Source of the DNA: Scandinavium ludwigii_A
Lineage (GTDB): Bacteria; Pseudomonadota; Gammaproteobacteria; Enterobacterales; Enterobacteriaceae
Direction of reading: 5' to 3'
DNA length: 64,000 nt
NCBI GenBank assembly: GCA_050516505.1
Contig: CP191518.1
Coordinates: forward strand, 3,720,001-3,784,000
This document shows positions 45,463 to 53,409 of the stretch, one piece after another; the first letter of the stretch is position 1; each line of letters begins with the position of its first letter. The notes beneath the pieces were generated by a model. That model had not been told where the DNA came from, ran no database searches, and saw nothing but the letters and a program-made list of their open reading frames with translations. The translations under genes were made by a program, and so were the position numbers.

Positions 45463-46236
45463 TTAACGGACGACCGTAGCAGTAGCTTCCACATCTGTGC
45501 CATAGTCATTAATCCACGAGAATTCAACCGTCGATGCTGTCGGTTTGGCCGTTTTACCGGTAGGGCTGAATTCCGCACTGCTCATCGGTGCAACCATGCC
45601 AACTTTCATTAACTGACCAGCCACTTTAATTTGGCTAAAAGTGAAGTAATAAGGACTGTTGTTTACCGCTTTGATTGCCCAACCATTGGTACCATTTACA
45701 ATCTGCCAGTCTATTTTCTTCACCTGCTCAGCCACAGGTTGAGCCGACACGCTATCTGGACGCCAGAACAGTTTAATGCGGGTACGGAATGCCAGTTGCA
45801 AACGACTGGCGCTTGTATCTTCTGATTTTTCTGCAGCGCCGTTTTCCGATTTTTTATCGGCGGCTTGTGCTTTCATCTTCGGTGGCACTTCCAGAACGTT
45901 TAAATAAAAAACACTTTCGCGATCTTTTGGCAGTTCACCTTTCAGATAAGATATACGCAATACCTGGCCTTTTTTGGCATCAATACGCGAGACTGGCGGA
46001 TTAATAATAAAAGGGACATTAATATTTTCAGGTGACTCCTGAGCTTCACCTTTGTCGAGCCAGGACTGAACTAAAAGAGGGCGTGTGCCTTCATTGGTTA
46101 AACGAACGTTTACCTCTTTCTCTTTTTCAGGATAAATAACACGCGTACCGTTAATTACGATATCGGCTAAACTACTCTGACTGATTAACAGCAGCGCGCT
46201 GCCAATAAGCACTGAGCCTAATTTTAACTTTCTCAT
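45463..46236 (-). CDS. Periplasmic fimbrial chaperone (EcpD-like) with charged F1-G1 insertion
   Basis: Fimbrial chaperones hold pilin subunits in the periplasm by donating a strand, then pass them to the usher. The 257-residue protein has a signal peptide (1-24, SSLA) and two immunoglobulin-like domains. Arg32 in GTRVIYP and the Lys in RTRIKLFWRP are the conserved subunit-anchoring residues. Between strands F1 and G1 (about residues 119-145) there is a charged loop with KAQAADKKSENGAAEKSED, roughly 13 residues longer than in EcpD. It has no cysteines, unlike typical FGL chaperones. Confidence 0.93.
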   Translation of the reverse strand: MRKLKLGSVLIGSALLLISQSSLADIVINGTRVIYPEKEKEVNVRLTNEGTRPLLVQSWLDKGEAQESPENINVPFIINPPVSRIDAKKGQVLRISYLKGELPKDRESVFYLNVLEVPPKMKAQAADKKSENGAAEKSEDTSASRLQLAFRTRIKLFWRPDSVSAQPVAEQVKKIDWQIVNGTNGWAIKAVNNSPYYFTFSQIKVAGQLMKVGMVAPMSSAEFSPTGKTAKPTASTVEFSWINDYGTDVEATATVVR

Positions 46237-46267
46237 ATTTTTCCATCTTCAAATGACTGGGTGATAA

Positions 46268-46306
46268 AATTAGACACTGGCCCGATGTTCTGGCCAGTGT
46301 CTAATT
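46268..46306 (-). terminator. Perfect 15-bp stem between major pilin and chaperone genes
   Basis: AATTAGACACTGGCC (46268-46282) and GGCCAGTGTCTAATT (46292-46306) are exact inverted repeats around a 9-nt loop. On the minus strand the stem is followed by TTAT, a weak T tail. It lies between the first and second genes of the operon, so it probably ends most transcripts after the pilin gene or protects the pilin mRNA end. Confidence 0.75.
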
Positions 46307-46339
46307 TAGAATAAACCGTAATTAAATTACGAAAATCTC

Positions 46340-46939
46340 TTACTGATAAACGAGGCTAAAGGTCGCAACGGAATCCAGATCGCCCGCAACCACGTCAGCG
46401 GTGGACGCTGCGGTCATCACATAACGAACCTGATAATCGTAAGACAGTGAGCCACCTACAACAGGAGTTTTGTACTCAGCTTTAGTGTCACCCATTAATA
46501 GTTCACTTGCGGCATCTGCAGTTGTGAAGCCAATGTTTACGCCTTTCGCTGCAGTACTGTTGGTATTAATTGAGTCCAACAGCATATTGCGATAAGAGGA
46601 ATAAGTATTCTGGCCATAACCAGTAGTGTCAAAACTTACACCCACTGTATTTTTACCTGCTGGTAAGGTACAGCCCTCTAAAGAGATTTGAACATTTTTA
46701 ATCACATCAGATCCCTTCAATGCAGCGCCCGACATGGTTTCCAGCGGAACGGTCAGTTCGGAAGCAGGAACACCATCCAGAGTAATTGTTGAGTTCCCGG
46801 TCGGTGAACCATCAATTGCCACGGCACAGGTTTGGTTCAAGATCTGACCATTGAGCTGGATTTGACCATCAGATGCCTGAGCAACTGATGCAGCAAGCAA
46901 GCCAGAAACCACAAGGGATAGTGCTGTAAATTTATTCAT
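46340..46939 (-). CDS. Major fimbrial subunit (YadN-like position)
   Basis: This is the first gene of the operon and probably the main shaft pilin. The 199-residue precursor has a signal peptide (about 1-22, SVAQA), the donor strand start SDGQIQLNGQILNQTC, a disulfide pair in NQTCAVA and LEGCTLP, and the C-terminal VATFSLVYQ with the penultimate Tyr. AAAGGAA lies upstream of the ATG as ribosome binding site. A strong stem-loop follows, which could raise its expression over the downstream genes. Confidence 0.9.
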   Translation of the reverse strand: MNKFTALSLVVSGLLAASVAQASDGQIQLNGQILNQTCAVAIDGSPTGNSTITLDGVPASELTVPLETMSGAALKGSDVIKNVQISLEGCTLPAGKNTVGVSFDTTGYGQNTYSSYRNMLLDSINTNSTAAKGVNIGFTTADAASELLMGDTKAEYKTPVVGGSLSYDYQVRYVMTAASTADVVAGDLDSVATFSLVYQ

Positions 46940-47459
46940 TACTAAAATTCCTTTTTATTGAAAAACGTCTAAATACACAAAACGAGTAAATACTAACTCG
47001 CCTTGCAAATACGATGCATACATGAATTGATTTATGACGACGCTGGGTAGCTGGGTAATATTAATTACGTATCATGACGTAACGATCAGAAGAATACAGC
47101 AATGGCATAATAAAAGCCCACTTATTTAGTAAATAAGCACAACTTAATAATTAAAATCAGCAGTACAAATCTTAATTGAATATTAATCCCCAGGACAGGT
47201 TTAATTTATTTAAATAATATAAATAGCAATTTAAATACATCAACCCTTTATTTCCACAATATGTGATTGATTTTTGAGCCATCCTGGATGGGTACCCGAG
47301 AAGCCCCCCTTACCACGATAATCTAAAGGTTTCGGCATTCTTTACACAAAGCCTGTGTACAGGCTGGCTCACAACGTCATTCTCAAAACGCCACGGGTAA
47401 GCTATTATAGGCGGTCAGTTATACTGGATGTCCTTGTCAACAGATTACCGAGGTGTACT
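46940..47459. promoter_or_regulatory. 520-bp AT-rich divergent region between fimbrial operon and pcnB
   Basis: No gene is visible here. The part near the fimbrial operon (46940-47280) is AT-rich and is the likely site of its promoter and of H-NS-type silencing. An imperfect palindrome, TTACGT-ATCATG-ACGTAA, lies at 47065-47082 and may be an operator. Nearer pcnB, AGCCTG-TGTA-CAGGCT at 47350-47365 is a perfect short inverted repeat. I saw no long inverted repeat pair of the kind used for invertible phase switches, and no recombinase gene nearby. Promoters could not be assigned confidently. Confidence 0.5.
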
Positions 47460-48857
47460 ATTTTTACCCGAGTCGCTAATTTTTGCCGTAAGGTGCTTAC
47501 CCGTGAAGAAACCGGGGCTGAAACCGTTGATGCAAAACCAGAAATGACGGTCATCCCGCGTGAACAGCACGCTATTTCCCGCAAAGATATCAGTGAAAAT
47601 GCCCTCAAGGTGCTCTACCGTCTGAACAAAGCGGGCTACGAGGCTTACCTCGTGGGCGGTGGCGTGCGTGATTTGCTGCTGGACAAAAAACCTAAAGATT
47701 TCGATGTGACCACCAGCGCCACGCCGGAGCAGGTACGTAAACTGTTCCGCAACTGCCGCCTGATCGGCCGCCGTTTCCGTCTGGCCCACGTGATGTTTGG
47801 CCCGGAAATCATTGAAGTGGCGACGTTCCGTGGCCATCACGAAGGCACGCCGGACGATCGCGCCACCTCACAGCGCGGCCAGAACGGCATGCTGCTGCGT
47901 GACAACATCTTTGGCTCCATCGAAGAAGATGCCCAGCGTCGCGACTTCACCATCAACAGCCTTTACTACAGCGTGGCGGATTTCACCGTCCGTGATTACG
48001 TCGGCGGTATGCGCGATTTGCAAGACGGCGTGATTCGCCTGATTGGTAATCCGGAAACCCGCTATCGTGAAGATCCGGTGCGCATGCTGCGCGCGGTGCG
48101 TTTTGCCGCCAAGCTAAATATGCGTATCAGCCCGGACACTGCCGAGCCTATCCCACGCCTGGCGACCCTTATCAACGACGTGCCACCGGCGCGCCTGTTT
48201 GAAGAGTCCCTGAAGCTGCTGCAGGCAGGTTACGGTTACGAAACCTATAAACTGCTGCGCGAATACAGCCTGTTCCAGCCGCTGTTCCCGACCATCACCC
48301 GCTACTTCACCGAAAACGGTGATAGCCCGATGGAGCGCATCGTCAGCCAGGTATTTAAAAACACCGATACCCGCATTCACAACGACATGCGCGTCAACCC
48401 GGCATTCCTGTTTGCCGCGATGTTCTGGTATCCGCTGCTGGAAACCGCACAGCGTATCGCCCAGGAAAGCGGTCTGGCCTATTTCGACGCCTTCGCCATG
48501 GCAATGAATGACGTGCTGGACGAAGCCTGCCGTTCACTGGCCATTCCTAAACGTATTACCGCGCTGGTGCGCGATATCTGGCAGCTGCAGCTGCGTATGT
48601 CCCGTCGTCAGGGCAAACGTGCGTGGAAGCTGATGGAGCACCCTAAATTCCGCGCCGCCTACGATCTGCTGGCGCTGCGTGCCGAAGCGGAAAACAACCA
48701 CGAACTGCAGCGTTTGACGCAGTGGTGGGGTGAGTTCCAGGTGGCGGCACCACCGGCGCAGAAAGATATGCTCAACGGTCTGGATGAAGAACCGGCCGCA
48801 CGTCGTCGCCACCGTCGTCCACGCAAGCGTGCGCCTCGTCAGGGCGGCACCGCGTGA
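47460..48857 (+). CDS. pcnB: PcnB, poly(A) polymerase I (predicted ATT start)
   Basis: PcnB adds poly(A) tails to RNA, which speeds decay of mRNA and of plasmid control RNAs. The chain from the ATT codon at 47460 is 465 residues and begins (M)FTRVANFC, exactly as in E. coli, where an AUU start is documented. GAGGTG lies seven bases upstream. In this frame the ATG codons upstream begin with residues unrelated to the family, and the nearest in-frame ATG downstream (residue 29) would remove the conserved N-terminus. The nucleotidyltransferase motif GGGVRDLLLDKKPKDFDV has Asp80 and Asp82. The C-terminus is Arg-rich, typical for RNA binding. Confidence 0.93.
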   Translation: MFTRVANFCRKVLTREETGAETVDAKPEMTVIPREQHAISRKDISENALKVLYRLNKAGYEAYLVGGGVRDLLLDKKPKDFDVTTSATPEQVRKLFRNCRLIGRRFRLAHVMFGPEIIEVATFRGHHEGTPDDRATSQRGQNGMLLRDNIFGSIEEDAQRRDFTINSLYYSVADFTVRDYVGGMRDLQDGVIRLIGNPETRYREDPVRMLRAVRFAAKLNMRISPDTAEPIPRLATLINDVPPARLFEESLKLLQAGYGYETYKLLREYSLFQPLFPTITRYFTENGDSPMERIVSQVFKNTDTRIHNDMRVNPAFLFAAMFWYPLLETAQRIAQESGLAYFDAFAMAMNDVLDEACRSLAIPKRITALVRDIWQLQLRMSRRQGKRAWKLMEHPKFRAAYDLLALRAEAENNHELQRLTQWWGEFQVAAPPAQKDMLNGLDEEPAARRRHRRPRKRAPRQGGTA

Positions 48858-49333
48858 CACGCGTTTACCTCGCCATCGGCAGCAATCTGGCTTCACCACT
48901 CGATCAGGTGAATGCGGCGATTGCTGCCCTCGGCGACATCCCGCAAACCGCCGTCGTGGCGGTTTCGTCGTTTTATCGCACGCCGCCGCTGGGTCCACAG
49001 GATCAACCTGACTATCTCAATGCGGCCGTGGCACTCGATACCGACCTCGAACCCGACGCATTGCTGGATAACACGCAACGCATCGAACTCGAACAGGGCC
49101 GCACCCGCAAAGCCGAACGCTGGGGCCCGCGCACGCTGGACCTCGACATCATGCTATTTGGTGAGCTAACGCTGAACAGCGAACGCCTGACAGTGCCGCA
49201 TTACGACATGCACAACCGCGGCTTTATGCTGTGGCCGCTGGCGGAAATCGCGCCAGACCTCATCTTCCCCGACGGCACCTCGCTAACAACGCTTCTGCAA
49301 CGCCTTAACTGTACAAAACCCACTCACTGGTAA
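48854..49333 (+). CDS. folK: FolK, 6-hydroxymethyl-7,8-dihydropterin pyrophosphokinase
   Basis: FolK activates the pterin with ATP before its joining to p-aminobenzoate in folate synthesis. The 159-residue protein has the N-terminal IAIGSNLASP and the family signature RWGPRTLDLDIMLFG with the paired Asp residues that bind magnesium. It starts with GTG, whose bases overlap the pcnB stop by 4 bp, so translation is probably coupled. Unlike in K-12, folK is followed directly by panB with no fimbrial genes between. Confidence 0.95.
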   Translation: MTRVYLAIGSNLASPLDQVNAAIAALGDIPQTAVVAVSSFYRTPPLGPQDQPDYLNAAVALDTDLEPDALLDNTQRIELEQGRTRKAERWGPRTLDLDIMLFGELTLNSERLTVPHYDMHNRGFMLWPLAEIAPDLIFPDGTSLTTLLQRLNCTKPTHW

Positions 49334-49408
49334 ACGGTAAAACCATTGCCCCGCTCTATCTGACTGATACAATGCCGCTAGATTCGGCTTTCGTTATCAG
49401 GAAACGCT

Positions 49409-50200
49409 ATGAAACCCACCACCATCTCCCTGCTGCAGAAATGCAAACAGGAAAAGAAACGCTTCGCCACGATCACTGCCTATGATTTCAGCTTCGCGAA
49501 ACTGTTCGCCGATGCCGGGATCGACGTCATGCTGGTCGGTGATTCATTGGGTATGACCGTTCAGGGCCACGATTCGACGCTGCCTGTCACCGTCGACGAT
49601 ATCGCTTACCACACCCGCGCCGTGCGCCGTGGTGCGCCGAACTGCCTGCTGCTGGCAGACCTGCCGTTTATGGCTTACGCCACGCCAGAGCAGGCATTTG
49701 AGAATTCAGCCGTGGTGATGCGCGCCGGTGCCAATATGGTGAAACTCGAAGGCGGAGCCTGGCTGGCGTCCACCGTAAAAATGCTGGCAGAACGCGCTGT
49801 GCCGGTTTGCGGCCATCTTGGCCTGACCCCACAGTCGGTTAACGTCTTTGGCGGCTACAAGGTTCAGGGGCGTGGCGATGCCGCACAAACCCTGTTTGAC
49901 GATGCGCTGGCGCTGGAAGCCGCAGGCATTCAGCTGTTAGTACTGGAATGCGTTCCGGTTGCACTGGCAAAACGCATTACCGACGCGCTGACCATTCCGG
50001 TTATCGGTATCGGTGCCGGGAACGTCACCGACGGGCAGATTCTGGTGATGCATGACGCCTTCGGCATTACCGGCGGCCACATCCCCAAATTTGCGAAAAA
50101 TTTCCTGACCGATGCAGGCGACATGCGCGCTGCGGTGCGGCAGTATATTGCCGAGGTCGAGTCCGGAGTGTATCCAGGCGAAGAACACAGTTTCCATTAA
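49409..50200 (+). CDS. panB: PanB, 3-methyl-2-oxobutanoate hydroxymethyltransferase
   Basis: PanB makes ketopantoate from alpha-ketoisovalerate using methylene-tetrahydrofolate, the first step of pantothenate synthesis. The 263-residue TIM-barrel enzyme shows the metal-binding VGDSLGMTVQGHDSTLPV near residues 43-60, the LEGG segment near residue 113 and the catalytic Glu in LECVPVALA. It is the first of panB-panC, 10 bp upstream of panC. Confidence 0.97.
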   Translation: MKPTTISLLQKCKQEKKRFATITAYDFSFAKLFADAGIDVMLVGDSLGMTVQGHDSTLPVTVDDIAYHTRAVRRGAPNCLLLADLPFMAYATPEQAFENSAVVMRAGANMVKLEGGAWLASTVKMLAERAVPVCGHLGLTPQSVNVFGGYKVQGRGDAAQTLFDDALALEAAGIQLLVLECVPVALAKRITDALTIPVIGIGAGNVTDGQILVMHDAFGITGGHIPKFAKNFLTDAGDMRAAVRQYIAEVESGVYPGEEHSFH

Positions 50201-50210
50201 GGAGTTTGTT

Positions 50211-51065
50211 GTGTTGATTATCGAAACCCTGCCGCTGCTACGCCAGCATATCCGTCGTCTTCGTCAGGAAGGCAAACGCATCGCGCTGGTGCCCACCATG
50301 GGCAACCTACACGACGGTCATATGAAGCTGGTTGATGAAGCGAAAGCCGCTGCCGATGTGGTGGTGGTCAGTATCTTTGTGAACCCAATGCAATTCGACA
50401 GAGCCGACGACCTGGCCCGCTATCCGCGTACCTTGCAGGAAGACAGCGAGAAGCTGAACAAACGTAAAGTGGACTTTGTGTTCGCCCCTGCCCCGGCTGA
50501 TATTTATCCGCAGGGTATGGAGACTCAAACGTTTGTCGACGTGCCGGGCATTTCTACCATGCTGGAAGGCGCGAGCCGTCCGGGCCATTTCCGGGGCGTG
50601 TCCACCATCGTCAGCAAGCTGTTCAACCTGGTTCAGCCGGACGTTGCCTGCTTTGGCGAGAAAGATTTCCAGCAGTTGGCGCTGATCCGCAAAATGGTGG
50701 CCGACATGGGCTATGACATCGAGATCGTCGGTGTACCAACGGTGCGCGCGAAAGACGGTCTGGCTCTCAGTTCCCGCAACGGTTATCTCACCAGCGATCA
50801 GCGTAAAATCGCGCCGGGCCTGAGCAAAGTGATGAATGCCATGGCGGAAAAACTGCGCGAAGGCGATCGGACTCTGGAAGAGATGATTGCGCTGGCAGAA
50901 CAAGATTTGAACGACAAAGGCTTCCGTGCCGATGACATTCAGATCCGCGATGCGGATACGCTTTTCGAACTCTCTGAAACCAGCCAGCGGGCGGTTATCC
51001 TGATGGCGGCATGGCTTGGTCAGGCGCGTCTTATCGATAACAAAACGGTGGAATTAACTCTGTAG
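50211..51065 (+). CDS. panC: PanC, pantothenate synthetase
   Basis: PanC joins pantoate and beta-alanine using ATP. The 284-residue protein belongs to the nucleotidyltransferase superfamily, with the HIGH-like MGNLHDGH (His34, His37) and the KMSKS-like LALSSRNGYL near residue 185. I chose the GTG at 50211: it is preceded by AAGGAG and gives the family start (M)LIIETLPLL. The frame is open upstream to 50112, but that part lies inside panB. A palindromic repeat separates it from panD. Confidence 0.96.
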   Translation: MLIIETLPLLRQHIRRLRQEGKRIALVPTMGNLHDGHMKLVDEAKAAADVVVVSIFVNPMQFDRADDLARYPRTLQEDSEKLNKRKVDFVFAPAPADIYPQGMETQTFVDVPGISTMLEGASRPGHFRGVSTIVSKLFNLVQPDVACFGEKDFQQLALIRKMVADMGYDIEIVGVPTVRAKDGLALSSRNGYLTSDQRKIAPGLSKVMNAMAEKLREGDRTLEEMIALAEQDLNDKGFRADDIQIRDADTLFELSETSQRAVILMAAWLGQARLIDNKTVELTL

Positions 51066-51103
51066 ACAGGGGTTAAAAAACGGGCAATACTGCCTGAATA
51101 TAT

Positions 51104-51140
51104 CCCCTCACCCCGGCCCTCTCCCCAAAGAGGAGAGGGA
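51104..51140 (-). repeat. Palindromic repeat between panC and panD
   Basis: In minus orientation it reads CCCTCTCCTCTTTGGGGAGAGGG followed by GGGGTGAGGGG, a copy without the second stem. In K-12 this gap instead holds the transposase-like gene yadD. Confidence 0.8.
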
Positions 51141-51165
51141 GAAAAACAGCAACAAAGGTAAAGTT

Positions 51166-51546
51166 ATGATTCGCACTATGCTGCAGGGCAAGCTCCACCG
51201 CGTTAAAGTTACGCATGCGGACCTGCATTATGAAGGCTCTTGCGCCATCGACCAGGATTTCCTCGACGCATCAGGGATCCTTGAAAACGAAGCCATTGAT
51301 ATCTGGAATGTGAACAACGGCAAGCGTTTCTCAACCTATGCCATCGCGGCAGAGCGCGGCTCGAAAATCATTTCTGTGAACGGTGCGGCGGCACACAATG
51401 CCGAGGTGGGCGACATTGTAATTATCGCAAGCTTTGTGACCATGTCTGACGCTGAGGCACGCACCTGGCGTCCAAACGTGGCCTACTTTGAAGGCGACAA
51501 CGAAATGAAGCGTACGGCAAAAGCCATTCCGGTTCAGGTCGCGTAA
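51166..51546 (+). CDS. panD: PanD, aspartate 1-decarboxylase
   Basis: PanD makes beta-alanine from aspartate for PanC. The 126-residue proenzyme self-cleaves between Gly24 and Ser25 in YEGSCAID; the Ser becomes the pyruvoyl cofactor. In enterobacteria this cleavage needs the PanM partner, not present in this window. The stop codon is 3 bp from the convergent yadE stop, leaving no room for a terminator between the two. Confidence 0.97.
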   Translation: MIRTMLQGKLHRVKVTHADLHYEGSCAIDQDFLDASGILENEAIDIWNVNNGKRFSTYAIAAERGSKIISVNGAAAHNAEVGDIVIIASFVTMSDAEARTWRPNVAYFEGDNEMKRTAKAIPVQVA

Positions 51547-51549
51547 GTT

Positions 51550-52797
51550 CTACCCTTGCGGCTGATTGCTTATCAGCCGCGACATCGTCTCTAACGAATC
51601 CGTTCTTAAGATGTACAGGCGTTTCAGTAAGAACGGATTATCCCCCGGCTTCACCTTCCCTTTCACCGTCGTCACCGCCATATGAAAACCGGCATCATTC
51701 GCCGCCTGCACCGCCGTGGCGTTATAGCCACCAAACGGATAGGACAGATACAGCACATGCGGGTTGAATTGACTCAGCGCGCGGCGTGAACGTTCGAAAT
51801 CAAACAAAACGTTATGATAACTGCGGCTCAGCAAAATGGGCCGACGGTACCCGTCCACGCGATGTAAAAAGTGGGTGTGCGACTGAACGTCAAACACGTC
51901 CTGAATCTGCCTCAGCTCAGAAATGCTCATAAACTGCAGCGACTTAGGATCCCACTTCTGCGGATGGCGCTTGATACGCGACGAGATGATGAACGCGGTG
52001 GCCTTGAAGCCATACTCTTTCAGTACGGGATAGGCGTAGCGATTGACCGATTTCAGACCGTCATCGAAGGTAATAACCACCGAACGCGCCGGTAAATTCA
52101 TCTTATTGCGGACATAACCTTCCAGCTGGTACATCGTCAGCGTGGTGTAACCCTGATCGCGCAACCACGTCATTTGGTTGCTGAAGGCACGCACCGAGGT
52201 CGTGGTAGAGGTATGGCGAAAACGGGTGTTTTCTTCGTCGCGCAAAATGTGGTGATACGTCAGGATCGGAATGCCGTTATCCTGCTGCGCATCCAGGCTA
52301 CTGACCCACGCCAGCCGGTTACCAATACGAATTTGAAACCAGGTCTGTTTCAAACGGTCTTTCAGTTTGCCGATAATCGGGTAGCGGATATTGTCTGCCA
52401 GCACGCCAAACGGCGCACTGCCCAGGTTTGGCGCGTTATACACCGGCGTATCCCGCCAGGTGATGAGATTCTGATTGCTGAGCGGTTTGTTCAAATCGCC
52501 GAGGCTGTCTTCCACCCGCTGTTTGCCCTGTACCGGCTCAAGGTGTCCTTTATCGATAAACCCGGTGCCAAAACCAAAGCTAAATTCGTAGTAATCGGCC
52601 GCCGTCGGCACCACCGCGAGAATTTGCCCTGCTTCCACGGTGCCGACGGTGACGACGTCATTGCCCACTTGCGCCCAGATAATGGCGTCTTCGGTGGTTT
52701 GCATGTAGCGGGCAGGCTGCCCATGTTGGCTCAACAAACTGGCAGAGGCACAGCCAGAAAGAAGGACTAAAAAAGAGAAAATAACGCGAATCAACAT
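51550..52797 (-). CDS. yadE: YadE, polysaccharide deacetylase-family lipoprotein
   Basis: This 415-residue protein has a lipoprotein signal peptide with lipobox LSGC (Cys15), so it is probably membrane-anchored and periplasmic. After it come two regions of about 60 residues with an SH3-like pattern (about 25-85 and 105-170), which suggests wall binding. The C-terminal half is a NodB-type deacetylase with FDDG as the metal motif, SHTHFLH as the His motif and a YPFGGYN block. The substrate is unknown; peptidoglycan or an exopolysaccharide is plausible. Confidence 0.92.
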   Translation of the reverse strand: MLIRVIFSFLVLLSGCASASLLSQHGQPARYMQTTEDAIIWAQVGNDVVTVGTVEAGQILAVVPTAADYYEFSFGFGTGFIDKGHLEPVQGKQRVEDSLGDLNKPLSNQNLITWRDTPVYNAPNLGSAPFGVLADNIRYPIIGKLKDRLKQTWFQIRIGNRLAWVSSLDAQQDNGIPILTYHHILRDEENTRFRHTSTTTSVRAFSNQMTWLRDQGYTTLTMYQLEGYVRNKMNLPARSVVITFDDGLKSVNRYAYPVLKEYGFKATAFIISSRIKRHPQKWDPKSLQFMSISELRQIQDVFDVQSHTHFLHRVDGYRRPILLSRSYHNVLFDFERSRRALSQFNPHVLYLSYPFGGYNATAVQAANDAGFHMAVTTVKGKVKPGDNPFLLKRLYILRTDSLETMSRLISNQPQG

Positions 52798-52858
52798 GCA
52801 CTCTAACCGGGGCGATAGGAATGTTTTAGTTTAACAAAAGAGCCATCAATACCAATGG

Positions 52859-53299
52859 TTAATTTGCATACAGGTCATGCAGCAGGACAAACGGGGGATT
52901 TTTTTGCTGTTGGTGCCAGAGGCTGCTGGCTTCGGGAAAACCTTCGGCGACAATCATTTCGCGGAATGCCTCACTGCTGAGGGTCGCGCGCAGCGGCAGC
53001 ATTTTCTCAATCAGCGCATAGCTGATGCCGGAAATCACTTCACAGTGGGAATGTTTGTGGCTCATTAACGCAGCAACGCGATAAGGCGCGTCTCCGGCGC
53101 TGTCGGTCAGAAAAATAACGCCCTCACCGGAATCCGCTTCATGCAATGCATCACACATCATACGGCTGAGCATATTGGTGCTGAGACCACGCCAGAAACT
53201 CACCGCCCGGCACTGCGGCAGTGGTCCAAATTTCTTTTCCAGACGATCCAGTAGCGCCTGCGCCCGATCGTCATGACAGGTAATCACCCAACCCAACAT
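52859..53299 (-). CDS. yadI: YadI, orphan PTS EIIA component (mannose family)
   Basis: This 146-residue protein matches E. coli YadI, a phosphotransferase EIIA domain of the mannose/fructose group. The N-terminal GWVITCHDDRAQ carries His9 at the place of the phosphorylated His, and the VIFLTDSAGDAPYRVA segment fits the family core. No EIIB, EIIC or EIID genes lie nearby, so it may be a regulatory or relic component. It lies between yadE and yadH, all on the minus strand. Confidence 0.9.
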   Translation of the reverse strand: MLGWVITCHDDRAQALLDRLEKKFGPLPQCRAVSFWRGLSTNMLSRMMCDALHEADSGEGVIFLTDSAGDAPYRVAALMSHKHSHCEVISGISYALIEKMLPLRATLSSEAFREMIVAEGFPEASSLWHQQQKNPPFVLLHDLYAN

Positions 53300-53409
53300 A
53301 GCCCAGCTCCTTTGCAGGCAAACAGTTTAGCGGAGGGAAGGTTCAGGAGGGGTGCGATTGATCAAGGTTTGAGGCCGGGCAACGGTACGCCGCCCGGCTA
53401 AAGACAGAC

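Noticed and set aside
47065..47082. Possible invertible element ends upstream of the fimbrial operon
   Set aside because: Only one short imperfect palindrome was found, with no paired long inverted repeats and no recombinase gene; at most it is an operator.
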